In this document: in pieces, positions 8,151 to 16,499 of the stretch
Layout of the letters: each line of letters starts with the position of its first letter
How positions within the stretch are numbered: position 1 is the stretch's first letter
Source: Paenibacillus sp. JCM 10914
Lineage (GTDB): Bacteria; Bacillota; Bacilli; Paenibacillales; Paenibacillaceae
DNA: 40,525 nucleotides
Reading direction: 5' to 3'
NCBI RefSeq assembly: GCF_001315105.1
Contig: NZ_BAZR01000042.1
Span: 1-40,525 of the forward strand
Position numbers and translations under genes: made by a program
Notes under the pieces: model-generated
Told to the model about the DNA's origin: nothing
Seen by the model: the letters and a program-made list of their open reading frames with translations, nothing else
The model's database searches: none

Positions 8151-10291
8151 TTATGGCTGCCAATTCACGTTGATGGTGGCCGTGCCGCTGGTCGGCGTTG
8201 TAAAGGTACGGTTGCTGCCGCCTTCCCACGTGACGGTGGAGCCTTGTTTCTTCAGGAATTTGAATTCGATCGTCTTACCGGCCGGTACGCTGACATCGTA
8301 GTACCAAGTCGGATATTGATAAACGACTTGGTTGTACATAGGGCCAATCGCTTTATCCGGCGCCCAGTTGCCAAGCTCGCTTACATTGCCGGACAAGAAG
8401 ACGTTTTGTCCAAGCGAAGTTGTTGCATTATTGATTACAAAGCGGACGCTGACTTGATCACCGGTCAACACCTCGAAGTTGTCGTAGATATTACTCGACA
8501 CGCTGCTGCTGTTCGCAATTCTTACATTATAGATGCCACCGGCAACGGTTGGGATTTTCACTTTAATCTGAGTGTCTTCCCATGCCGTAATATTAGCGCC
8601 GGTGACAGCCGTCGTACCGAAGTAGACGGTGCCTTTGCTGGAGCCGAATCCACGTCCGTCAATCGTGATCGTAGCACCTGGCTTCGCCATCATCGGTCCG
8701 ACATGACCGATCGTCGGCGTGGTCGTAGCTGCGCTGTACTGCCATACGGCCGTACCGCCAGCTGCCAGCGTGAAGTTCGAAGCTGCCCCGCCGGAACCGA
8801 TCGTAAGTGCATTGCCGTTCAGTAGCCCGCCAAGCACATCCGTGTAGTTGCCGGCAGGCAGCGAAGTGCTAAGGCCTGTGATGGAGGCAGGGGCGTTCGT
8901 GTTACGGTTAATAGCGATCACGGCAACGCTATTGCCGAATTTGCGCTCATAGATCAGTACATCATTGTTGATCCAGCGTTCTTGCGTGCTGCCATAAGCA
9001 ATCGCCGGATTGGATTTGCGCAGCGGTGCCAGCTTCTGGATCACTTGATAAGCGGTTGTCGTGGTGGAGAATGAAGAGATCCGTGCCCGATTGTCAGGAT
9101 CGTTGCCGCCCGCCATGTACTGCTCTGTTCCATAATAGATGGCTGGTACGCCACGGGAGGTCAGCGTAAGCGCCAGTGCCTGTTCCAGCTTTCTGCGGTT
9201 GGCACTGCTCGTATGGAAGCGTTCCATGTCATGGTTATCGATGAACGTGACTTGATCCTCGACTTGGGCGTAATCAACAGCCGAGCCCTCCAGCATGGAC
9301 TTGAGACCGTACATATTGTCGGTATTGTCGCGCAGCACTTGACGGACTTTCTGCGCAAAGCGGAAATCCAGCAGGCTCATCCCTGATTCGTTCGCGAATT
9401 TATGATTCTCCTGCTAATCTCGTTGACGCCAAGGAACCATTCGCCGAAGGTGAAGACAGGCTTGTAATTATTAATGGTGGCCATGAAGCTCTTCTGCCAC
9501 CCGAACGGCATATGCTTCACCGCATCCATACGAATGCCGTCGATTCCAAGGTCCAGCCACATCTTAATGGCGTCTTTCATGTAAATATCGACGGTGCTGT
9601 TGTTATGGTTCAAGTCAGCCAAGTCATAAAGATTCTTATAGATGCCGTTCTCGGTAGTGGAGAAATCGGTACCGCCATTATGGTGGAATAAATTCTGCGT
9701 ATCATTCGTGTATCCACCGAGCAGTGTACCGTTGTTGTACAGCTTGCCGTTCTCCGCGAACGACGGTTGGTCCGAAGAAGCCGGGGAGGTATGGTTAGGC
9801 GCGAAGTCGATAATGACTTTGATGTTCTTGGCGTGAGCGGCGGCGATCAGATTCTGAAAATCCGTCATCGTGCCATACGCCGGGTTGGTCTTCTTGAAAT
9901 CTCTGGCCCAGTAGCCGTGATAAGCGGTGTTGTTTACCCCAGAATAATTGATAACGCTATAAATGTTCTCAACCGGTTGGGAGATCCAGATCGCTGTAAT
10001 GCCCATTCCGGTAAGGTAGCCGTCGTTGATTTTGTTAATAATGCCCTGCCAGTCACCGCCGCAATACAATCGCAGGTTCGTGCAGCTGCCATCGAATGCG
10101 GCTCCGCTCGGATTATTGGACGGGTTGCCGTCCGAGAAGCGGTCGGTAAAGATCTGGTAGATGACATCCGTGCTGAAATTCTGCTTATTGGTTACGGATG
10201 TGTCAGGAGCAGCTTGAGCCGGGCTCAACAGACTTAGGGTCAGGGACAAGCTTAAGGCGAGCGAGGTCGCTAATTTATACAACTTCTTCAT
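8151..10291 (-). pseudogene. Cyclomaltodextrin glucanotransferase (beta-CGTase), interrupted by a 1-bp frameshift
   Basis: CGTase is secreted and turns starch into cyclodextrins. The start at 10291 follows GGAGGTT and a signal peptide ends at AQA (residue 27), giving the classic CGTase mature start APDTS. GH13 regions are present: DFAPNH, the nucleophile motif GIDGIRMDAVKH, the acid/base Glu284 in FTFGEWFLG and, in the other frame, FIDNHDMERF. Domains C, D (TIG-like) and E (CBM20 starch binding) complete the protein. The first frame stops at 9377 after residue 293 (NEIS). The protein resumes as ENHKFANESGMSLLDF in another frame. One missing base near 9413 explains this, and restoring it gives about 713 residues, the normal precursor length. 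As written, the first half lacks the third catalytic acid and the second half lacks a secretion signal. Confidence 0.93.
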
Positions 10292-10411
10292 AATAACCTC
10301 CGATACGAGATGAGTTTAAAAGAAATGAGGATAGGCATAGATGCATTGTTTGTGATGAGCGTAGCGTGCTCTGCATCACCTCCATGTCGAGTGACAAATC
10401 AGATCGAGACA

Positions 10412-10467
10412 ACAAAAAACCCCGGAATCTCGTATTGAGAGACCGGGGTTGTTCCGAGACCGCGGGG
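10412..10467 (-). promoter_or_regulatory. Terminator/antiterminator-like leader element of the CGTase gene
   Basis: On the minus strand, AACCCCGG (10450-10443) pairs with CCGGGGTT (10425-10418), with inner TCTC/GAGA pairs, followed by T6 (10417-10412 plus the end of the stem). This is a terminator shape lying upstream of CGTase in its own direction. A second copy of the left arm, CCCCGCGGTCTC (10467-10456), can pair with the same right arm (10431-10420) at 11 of 12 positions counting two G-T pairs, so two exclusive folds are possible. Attenuation is an inference from this geometry. Confidence 0.55.
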
Positions 10468-10523
10468 CGCAGTCGTATCGGAATGCATAGCCCTTAAATT
10501 AGCGCAAGTATGATTTCAAATTC

Positions 10524-10553
10524 ATTGTAAATGAAAGCGGATTCATATGTCAA
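10524..10553 (-). promoter_or_regulatory. Sigma-A promoter for the CGTase gene
   Basis: On the minus strand TTGACA (10553-10548) is followed after 18 bp by TACAAT (10529-10524). Transcription would begin near 10517, giving a leader of about 226 nt that includes the terminator-like element. Confidence 0.65.
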
Positions 10554-10634
10554 TATATAACATTCATTTTAAATCAGATTGCAAAAATAGACATGAATCC
10601 AAACAAAATAAAATTTCACAATAAACATTATTAA

Positions 10635-10684
10635 TTGAAACATAATTTCATAGGGCATATAATACAAAAAAGCAAACGTTTACA
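10635..10684 (+). promoter_or_regulatory. Sigma-A promoter with cre-like site for the serine hydrolase operon
   Basis: TTGAAA (10635-10640) and TATAAT (10658-10663) are spaced by 17 bp, a near-ideal promoter. AGCAAACGTTTACA (10671-10684) matches the CcpA cre consensus except at its first base and covers the predicted start site, so catabolite or LacI-type repression is likely. The CGTase promoter points away about 85 bp to the left. Confidence 0.65.
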
Positions 10685-10733
10685 TGGATACTTGGTTGCA
10701 TTCGATCAATACGTACCATGAGGAGGGATATTC

Positions 10734-11881
10734 GTGATAACGAGGTGTCAACAAGGCGCGGATGAACTGGCTTAAGCTTCCGCGGATTGCATGCGGCTTG
10801 CAGTGCGATCGAGAGGGAGCTTCAAGCCGGAACGATGCCAGGGTCCGTGCTTGGCGTGCTCTATCAGGAGAGGCAATGGATTTATGCTGCAGGCTACGCC
10901 AACCCCAAGCCAGAACAAGCACACGCTTCTCCCTTGTCTGCCAGCGAGGAAACCTTGTACGATTGCGCTTCTCTAACCAAGGTGACAGTAACACTGCCCT
11001 TAATCCTAAGGCTGATCGATGAAGGCATGTTAACGTTAAGCACAAGGGTGTCTGACATCTTGCCTTCATTTGGCCAACAGGGCAAAGAAGAAGTTACAAT
11101 CGGCGAGCTGTTAACGCATACGTCGGGGCTTCAGGCGGATATGAATCTGCATGCGCATGGCTGGACACGGGAGCAGATGTGGGATGCGCTGTATGCAGCC
11201 CCGCTCGTTACGGAGAGCGGTACGGAAGTGATATATAGCGATATCGGATTTCTGGTGCTGGGGCGATTGATTGAGACGCTGCTGCAGATGCCGCTCGATG
11301 AGGCGGCTGACAGCATGATCTTCGAACCGCTCGGCATGAACAGTGCGACATTCAGACCCTTGGTGCGACAAGCAGCGTGTGCGGCAACCGAATACGATGA
11401 TGCCACGAAGGGTCATCTCAGCGGCGTCGTTCATGATGAGAAGGCACGTGCTCTTGGCGGAGCGTGTGGCCATGCGGGACTATTCGCAACGGCTTCCGAT
11501 CTGCTGCGATACGCCAGGATGTGGCTGCGGTATGGTCTGGCACCAAGTGATGGAGCTGCGGAGGCAACGGGAGGTCCACTGCGAGTTGTGTCGCAGGGAG
11601 CGGTACGTCATGCCATCCGGTGCCACACCGCACCGATCCCAGAAGCCTATCGCGGGCTCGGTTGGGTGCTGAAGGGCGATAAGATGGATGCTTCCGGTGA
11701 TTGGATGAGCCCCCGTTGTTACGGCCATACCGGGTTCACCGGCACCAGCCTCTTCATCGATCCGGATCATGAACTGGCGGTCGTATTACTCACGAACCGG
11801 GTATACGGAGGAAGAAGCACCAGTGTAGCCTCATTGCGGGCGAGGGTACATAATGCGCTGACGGCTGCGGTTAGCGGCTGA
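10734..11881 (+). CDS. Serine hydrolase, class C beta-lactamase/penicillin-binding-like; 5' end uncertain
   Basis: A serine hydrolase of the beta-lactamase-related family (esterase or D-Ala-D-Ala peptidase-like). Counting from a TTG at 10787, the nucleophile motif is S62-L-T-K65, followed by YSD and, near the C-terminus, HTGFTG; these correspond to the SxxK, YxN and KTG-like motifs. There is no signal peptide. The start is unclear. The best ribosome site (GAGGAGGG, 10719-10726) serves GTG at 10734, but that frame stops at 10773. The enzyme frame is open only from 10766. Adding one T to the TT at 10772-10773 would join them into a protein of about 382 residues. Without a frameshift, TTG 10787 would start 364 residues. 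It heads a probable operon with the GNAT and PIG-L genes. Confidence 0.75.
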
Positions 11882-11932
11882 GGCTTGTCGTTGTTGCCTA
11901 TTCCCCAATTACCCAATTCAAAGGAGGTATGT

Positions 11933-12892
11933 ATGACGATGAACAGCTTAACCTACCGAACGTACCAGCCCGGAGATGAAAATGGCATCATATCGCTATG
12001 GAACGATTGCATAACGGGAGATCCGATCACGCCGCTTCGGTTCCGCAAGCTGGTTCTGCTGGACCCGAATTTTGATTCCGAAGGATTGCGGATTGCGGAA
12101 TCGGACGGCAGGATCGTGGGGGTGCTGTATGCGCTTCGGCGCAGGCTGCCGATGATTGGCACGGACCTGGAGCCGGAGCATGGCTGGATTACGTTCTTCT
12201 GCACAGATCCTGCCGTGCGCAGGCAAGGAGTCGGAACGCGGCTGCTGCGGGAAGGAGAGAGCTTCCTTCGTCAGCACGGGCGCAGCAAAGTCTTCTTCTC
12301 CTCTTATGCGCCGAATTATATCGTGCCTGGTATGGATGCCGAGCGGTATCCTGAGGGTCATGCCTTCCTCACCATGCACGGGTATACCCGCAATTATACG
12401 GCGGTGGCGATGGATCGTTCGTTGACGGACTTTCAGATACCGCAGGACGTAGCTGAGCTGAAACGGCAGCGCGAGCAGGAGGGTTACAGCTTTACGCTCG
12501 CACAGGATCGTGACCTCGTAGAACTAATTGCCTTCGCAACCGATGTGTTCAATCCTGACTGGGGCCGGGCCATCCGGGAAGGTTTGCTGCAGCAGCTGCG
12601 ATTGGAGCAGATCCTTATTGCGCGTGATCAAGGGAAGCTGGTCGGCTTCTGCCTGCATGGCGCGTATGAGGGTGTAGCCGAACGGTTCGGTCCATTCGGC
12701 GTGGATCCATCGCAGCAAGGGAAGGGGATAGGCAAAATCCTGCTGTACGATTGCCTCGCCTTGAAACGGGCCCAGGGCTTGCACGGTTCTTGGTTCCTCT
12801 GGACGGGCGAACAGAGTCCGGCAGGACATCTGTACCGGAGAGCCGGATTTCATGTCACGCGTCGGTTCGACATTATGAGCAGATCATTGTAA
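11933..12892 (+). CDS. Tandem GNAT-family N-acetyltransferase
   Basis: A 319-residue protein with two acetyltransferase-like halves. The N-terminal half (about residues 5-150) has the acetyl-CoA loop RRQGVGTRLL. The C-terminal half (about 170-319) has QQGKGIGKILL and ends with a typical strand-helix unit (GHLYRRAGFHVTRRFD). The start is the ATG at 11933 directly after AAAGGAGGT; an earlier in-frame codon at 11885 lacks a good ribosome site. It lies between a serine hydrolase and a PIG-L deacetylase, with short gaps that suggest co-transcription. The substrate is unknown. Confidence 0.88.
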   Translation: MTMNSLTYRTYQPGDENGIISLWNDCITGDPITPLRFRKLVLLDPNFDSEGLRIAESDGRIVGVLYALRRRLPMIGTDLEPEHGWITFFCTDPAVRRQGVGTRLLREGESFLRQHGRSKVFFSSYAPNYIVPGMDAERYPEGHAFLTMHGYTRNYTAVAMDRSLTDFQIPQDVAELKRQREQEGYSFTLAQDRDLVELIAFATDVFNPDWGRAIREGLLQQLRLEQILIARDQGKLVGFCLHGAYEGVAERFGPFGVDPSQQGKGIGKILLYDCLALKRAQGLHGSWFLWTGEQSPAGHLYRRAGFHVTRRFDIMSRSL

Positions 12893-12942
12893 CGCGGGCG
12901 ATGGTTCATACTTCAAACTTCATCTTATAAGGAGTGTTTGGA

Positions 12943-13647
12943 ATGACAGAAGCGAAGCAGCATATTTTGGCGATCGGTGGACATGCAGGCGATATGGATC
13001 TCACGGCAGGTGCCGTCATTGCCAAGTATACGCAAGCGGGACACCAAGCGACCTTTCTTCATCTGACGCCCGGCGAGAAAGGCCATCCCCGGTTAACACC
13101 CGATGAATACGCGAAGCAGAAGATAGATGAAGCTCATCAATTTGCCGATATTGTAGGCGCGGACGTGCGTTTCCTGGCTTATAAGGATGCCGAATTGCCG
13201 CTCAATGACGAGGTGAAGTACCAGGTGGCCGACGTGATCCGCGAGGTGAAGCCGAACATAATCATTACGCATTGGCGAGAGAGCATTCATATCGATCATG
13301 CGAATACGCATCATATCGTGGAAGATGCCCGGTTCTATGCCGGATTAAAGACGATTGAACGCGAGCTCCCGGCACACTATGCCCAGCATTTATACTATGC
13401 GGACAATTGGGAGGATCCGTATGATTTTCAGCCGGAGGTGTTTATCGATATTCCCGAGGAAGCCTATGAGACATGGGTGAGGGCCATGAACGTGTATGCA
13501 TACGCTCGCGGCGAAACCTACGGCTTCCCGTTCATCGAGTATTATAAAGCGCTAACGATTGTCCGCGGAGCGCCTGTCAATTTCAAGCGGGCACAAGCCT
13601 TTGCCGTTCCGCGCGGTGCTTTAACCAGACGATTACAATTCTTCTAA
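12943..13647 (+). CDS. PIG-L family deacetylase-like protein
   Basis: A 234-residue member of the PIG-L/LmbE zinc hydrolase family, which removes N-acyl groups from amino sugars (GlcNAc-PI, GlcNAc-inositol, bacillithiol precursors). The usual AHPDDE motif is here GGHAGDMD. His14 and Asp17 match two zinc ligands, but the position of the catalytic Asp is Gly16. The second motif HIDH (His116, His119) supplies the expected acid and third ligand. The start at 12943 follows AAGGAG; GTG at 12934 would overlap that site. It ends the probable serine hydrolase-GNAT operon. Activity may be altered, or this may be a separate subfamily. Confidence 0.85.
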   Translation: MTEAKQHILAIGGHAGDMDLTAGAVIAKYTQAGHQATFLHLTPGEKGHPRLTPDEYAKQKIDEAHQFADIVGADVRFLAYKDAELPLNDEVKYQVADVIREVKPNIIITHWRESIHIDHANTHHIVEDARFYAGLKTIERELPAHYAQHLYYADNWEDPYDFQPEVFIDIPEEAYETWVRAMNVYAYARGETYGFPFIEYYKALTIVRGAPVNFKRAQAFAVPRGALTRRLQFF

Positions 13648-13727
13648 ATATATGATTTTAAATCCATTCATCTGGAATATTATCTAATAAAAACACCGAA
13701 AAGTTGTGAGAAATACCAAATTATCCA

Positions 13728-13848
13728 CTGACACAACCATGATCTTTTGATATAATGAGGGTTGTTACGGGGGAACACGTACGGATATCATATAGAGAAC
13801 ACAGTAAGAGGAGATGCTTCTTGATGAGGCGTCTCCTCTTGTATTTTT
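13728..13848 (+). ncRNA. Candidate small RNA: promoter followed closely by a terminator
   Basis: CTGACA (13728-13733), 17 bp and TATAAT (13751-13756) make a good sigma-A promoter. About 40 bp after the predicted start comes a 12-bp hairpin, AAGAGGAGATGC (13806-13817) with GCGTCTCCTCTT (13829-13840), then GTATTTTT. The transcript would be about 85 nt with no convincing reading frame. It lies in the 557-bp gap between the PIG-L gene and the next transporter. The hairpin may instead simply end the upstream operon. Confidence 0.4.
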
Positions 13849-13919
13849 GCGGCAGGGGTCATTTAATCAGGGGGGGGAAGAGGGAAAACCGGCAGTTGTC
13901 GCCAAAAATAAAAAGGATG

Positions 13920-13966
13920 TTGAAATCGCTCTCAAGGGAAGCTATAATAAACTCGAAACGTTTCGA
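13920..13966 (+). promoter_or_regulatory. Promoter and primary LacI operator of the beta-1,2-glucan locus
   Basis: TTGAAA (13920-13925), 17 bp and TATAAT (13943-13948) are followed at the predicted start site by the perfect palindrome TCGAAACGTTTCGA (13953-13966). A bound LacI-type protein would block initiation. The regulator at 17360 is the obvious candidate. Confidence 0.75.
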
Positions 13967-14112
13967 AATATTAGTGAACTGATTCATCTCCAATGTATTA
14001 ATAAGAGTAACGATTAATCATGGAGGAGTATGAAAGTGCTTTAAAAGAGGGATTAAAGGGAAAAGAGTTTAAAAGCAAGTGAATAAGCGTTGCCTTTATT
14101 TTTTGAAACAAA

Positions 14113-14128
14113 TTCGAAACGTTTCGAA
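14113..14128. promoter_or_regulatory. Second LacI operator of the beta-1,2-glucan locus
   Basis: TTCGAAACGTTTCGAA is a perfect 16-bp palindrome with the same CGAAACGTTTCG core, 161 bp centre-to-centre from the first, in the leader before the binding-protein gene. A weaker half-like site (ATAACGTTTCGCAT) lies at 14156-14169. It could act by looping or roadblock. Confidence 0.7.
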
Positions 14129-14203
14129 GCAAGTGCTTACATTTTGGCATGATTCATAACGTTTCGCATGGTTTGTAAACATTAAAAACGGGGTGAATGG
14201 AAG

Positions 14204-15445
14204 ATGAGAAAAAAATCATTATTGTGGACGTTGGCAGCTGTGCTCATGTTCTCGGTCGTATTAGCCGGATGCTCGGGCGGATCGGAGAACGCGGGCGGTA
14301 GTGGTGAGGGCAAGAAGGAACTGAAAGTGTGGTTGATGGGCGATGAAACGGACGAAACCCTGATCAAGCAATACGAAGAGGACAATCCGGGCGTGAAGAT
14401 CAGTGTGCAGTCCATCCCTTGGGGAAGCGCGCATGACAAACTTTTGACAGCCGTCGCCTCTAAGAGCGGTCCAGACGTCGTGCAGATGGGCACGACCTGG
14501 ATTCCTGAGTTCGCGCAAGCGGGTGCTCTGCTTGACCTGACGCCGTACCTTGAACAATATCCGAACTTGAAGCCGGAAAATTATTTTGACGGTGCCGTTC
14601 AAACGATGAGCTACGATGATAAGGTTGTCGGTATCCCATGGTACGTCGAAACGCGCGTATTGTTCTATCGCACCGATATTCTTGCTGAGATGGGCTATCC
14701 GGAAGGTCCGAAGAACTGGGATGAATTGAAAGATGCCGGCGAGAAATTGGCAGCGAGAGGAAACGGCAATTACGCCATTACCATCGACGCAAAAGATATG
14801 AACTATCTGTCCATGTTCGCGTGGCAGAATGGGAGCGTTATGATTGACGAGGACCGACAGCCCCATTTCAACGAGCCGCCATTCGTGGAAGCCATGGAAT
14901 TCCTGAAAAGTTTCTATGATACGGGCATGACGCCGCTTGCCAGCGATCTGGACCTGTTCGCCGCATTTAAGGATGGGCAATTCCCGATGTTTATCAGCGG
15001 TCCTTGGATGATTCAGGGCATCAAGGACAAAGCGCCCGAGATTGAAGGCAAGTGGGCAACGACTGTTCTTCCGGCAAAAGAAAGCAATACCTCGTTCCTG
15101 GGCGGAGCCAACATGTCGGTATTCAACAGCACCAAAAACGCGGAGGAAGCGGTTAAATTCATATCTTTCATGAGCGAGCAAGAATCGCAGCTGACCAACT
15201 ACGACGTCTCCAAGAACCTGCCTGCCATCAAGAGTGCATGGGAGGACGAGCGCTTCCAGGATCCAATCTTTGCTACCTTCGGAGTACAGCTTGAGAACGC
15301 CCAGCCAGTGCCGTTCATTAAGGAATGGGACGCCATCTCGCAGGAAGCCATCGGCGCTTTCGAGCGAATCACGGTTGGTGGTGCAGATATTCAGAGCGAA
15401 ATGGATCAGTTGAATGCGAAGGCTACTAATTTACTGTCCAAATAA
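14204..15445 (+). CDS. Sugar ABC transporter substrate-binding lipoprotein (beta-1,2-gluco-oligosaccharide locus)
   Basis: A 413-residue family-1 solute-binding lipoprotein. The signal peptide ends in the lipobox VLAGC with lipidated Cys23, followed by a short Gly/Ser linker and the binding fold (KVWLMGDETDE, GPDVVQMGTTW, FISGPWMIQGIKD). It is first in an operon with two permeases, a LacI regulator and an oligoglucan phosphorylase, all near CGAAACGTTTCG operators. By analogy with the Listeria 1,2-beta-oligoglucan phosphorylase cluster, the ligand is probably sophoro-oligosaccharide; that is inference from the neighbour enzyme. Confidence 0.87.
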   Translation: MRKKSLLWTLAAVLMFSVVLAGCSGGSENAGGSGEGKKELKVWLMGDETDETLIKQYEEDNPGVKISVQSIPWGSAHDKLLTAVASKSGPDVVQMGTTWIPEFAQAGALLDLTPYLEQYPNLKPENYFDGAVQTMSYDDKVVGIPWYVETRVLFYRTDILAEMGYPEGPKNWDELKDAGEKLAARGNGNYAITIDAKDMNYLSMFAWQNGSVMIDEDRQPHFNEPPFVEAMEFLKSFYDTGMTPLASDLDLFAAFKDGQFPMFISGPWMIQGIKDKAPEIEGKWATTVLPAKESNTSFLGGANMSVFNSTKNAEEAVKFISFMSEQESQLTNYDVSKNLPAIKSAWEDERFQDPIFATFGVQLENAQPVPFIKEWDAISQEAIGAFERITVGGADIQSEMDQLNAKATNLLSK

Positions 15446-15462
15446 TTGAAGCTCAAGGGCAC

Positions 15463-15503
15463 GTCCGGCTTGTTTCTTCAGACGATGATGAAACAAGCCG
15501 GAC
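15463..15503 (+). promoter_or_regulatory. Long intercistronic hairpin after the binding-protein gene
   Basis: GTCCGGCTTGTTTC (15463-15476) pairs perfectly with GAAACAAGCCGGAC (15490-15503), 14 bp. Only TGTTTC follows, so it is at most a leaky terminator. As in the alpha-glucan operon, it sits between binding-protein and permease genes. Confidence 0.65.
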
Positions 15504-15548
15504 TGTTTCAGAGAGCTTACGCTCGCAACCTATTCTTGCAGGAGGTGA

Positions 15549-16454
15549 ATGACGTTGCAGAATTTGATCAAGCGCATGAACCGCTATAAGTACCCTTACC
15601 TGTTCATTGCGCCGGCGCTGGTGCTGCTCCTGACATTCTCGATCATTCCGATCATCATTGCGCTTGTCATCAGTTTTACGAATATCGATCTGGCGGGCCT
15701 CGCCAATTATTCCAATATCGAAGCGGTGGGCTTCGATAATTTCGTCAACATCTTCAAGGACCCGGTGTTCTTGAAATCCATGTTCAACACGATGTTCTAC
15801 GTGGTGATCGGTGTCCCGCTTGTCGTCATCCTTGCCTTGAGCGCGGCGCTGTTACTTAATTATGGCACGGGCTGGTTGTTCAAGACGTTCCGCGTCGTGT
15901 ACTATATGCCTTCCATTACGAACATTGTGGCGGTAGCGGTGGTTTGGGGCTACCTGTACAATAGCCATTACGGCCTTTTCAACCATATGCTGTCCTGGTT
16001 CGGCATTCCCGCGCAGCAATGGCTGAACGATCCGGCGCTTGCCAAGTTGTCTTTGATTCTATTGGCGGTGTGGAAATCGATAGGTCTCAATATGATCATC
16101 TTGCTTGCAGCGCTGCAAGGGATTCCGCGTTCTTATTATGAGGCGGCGGAGATCGATGGCGCAGGCAAATGGAAGAAGCTCTTCTATATCACCATCCCGC
16201 TGCTTAGCTTTGCGACGTTCTTCGTCGTCATTACGACGTTAATCGGCTGGATTCAGTTCTTCGAGGAGCCGCTGGTCATGACCGAAGGCGGTCCGCTGAA
16301 TTCGACGATGTCGATGGCCCTCTTCATTTATAACAACGGCTTCCAGCTCAGTAATTTCGGTTATGCGGCCGCAGGATCGTTCGTGCTGTTCTTCATCATC
16401 ATCGTGGTGACGATTGCGCAGTTCGCAGCCAAGAAAAAAGACGTTGAGTATTGA
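15549..16454 (+). CDS. Sugar ABC transporter permease (MalF/UgpA type)
   Basis: First membrane subunit of the beta-1,2-gluco-oligosaccharide transporter, about 300 residues with six hydrophobic segments and the EAA loop from E198 (EAAEIDGAGKWKKLFY). ATG at 15549 is only three bases from the end of AGGAGG (15540-15545). TTG at 15555, in the same frame and nine bases from it, may be the true start. No ATPase gene is nearby. Confidence 0.9.
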   Translation: MTLQNLIKRMNRYKYPYLFIAPALVLLLTFSIIPIIIALVISFTNIDLAGLANYSNIEAVGFDNFVNIFKDPVFLKSMFNTMFYVVIGVPLVVILALSAALLLNYGTGWLFKTFRVVYYMPSITNIVAVAVVWGYLYNSHYGLFNHMLSWFGIPAQQWLNDPALAKLSLILLAVWKSIGLNMIILLAALQGIPRSYYEAAEIDGAGKWKKLFYITIPLLSFATFFVVITTLIGWIQFFEEPLVMTEGGPLNSTMSMALFIYNNGFQLSNFGYAAAGSFVLFFIIIVVTIAQFAAKKKDVEY

Positions 16455-16499
16455 TAATTAAGCGATGTTCTTCATCGTAAATGAAGGAGGTCATAGCCT

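Noticed and set aside
10766..10800. Extra-base model giving an ATG 10762 start for the serine hydrolase
   Set aside because: It needs an inserted C outside any base run and has a weaker ribosome site than GTG 10734, so it is less likely than the missing-T model, though not excluded.
13755..14017. Small coding genes in the gap before 14204
   Set aside because: They overlap the promoter -10 element and the terminator hairpin, and they lack ribosome sites.
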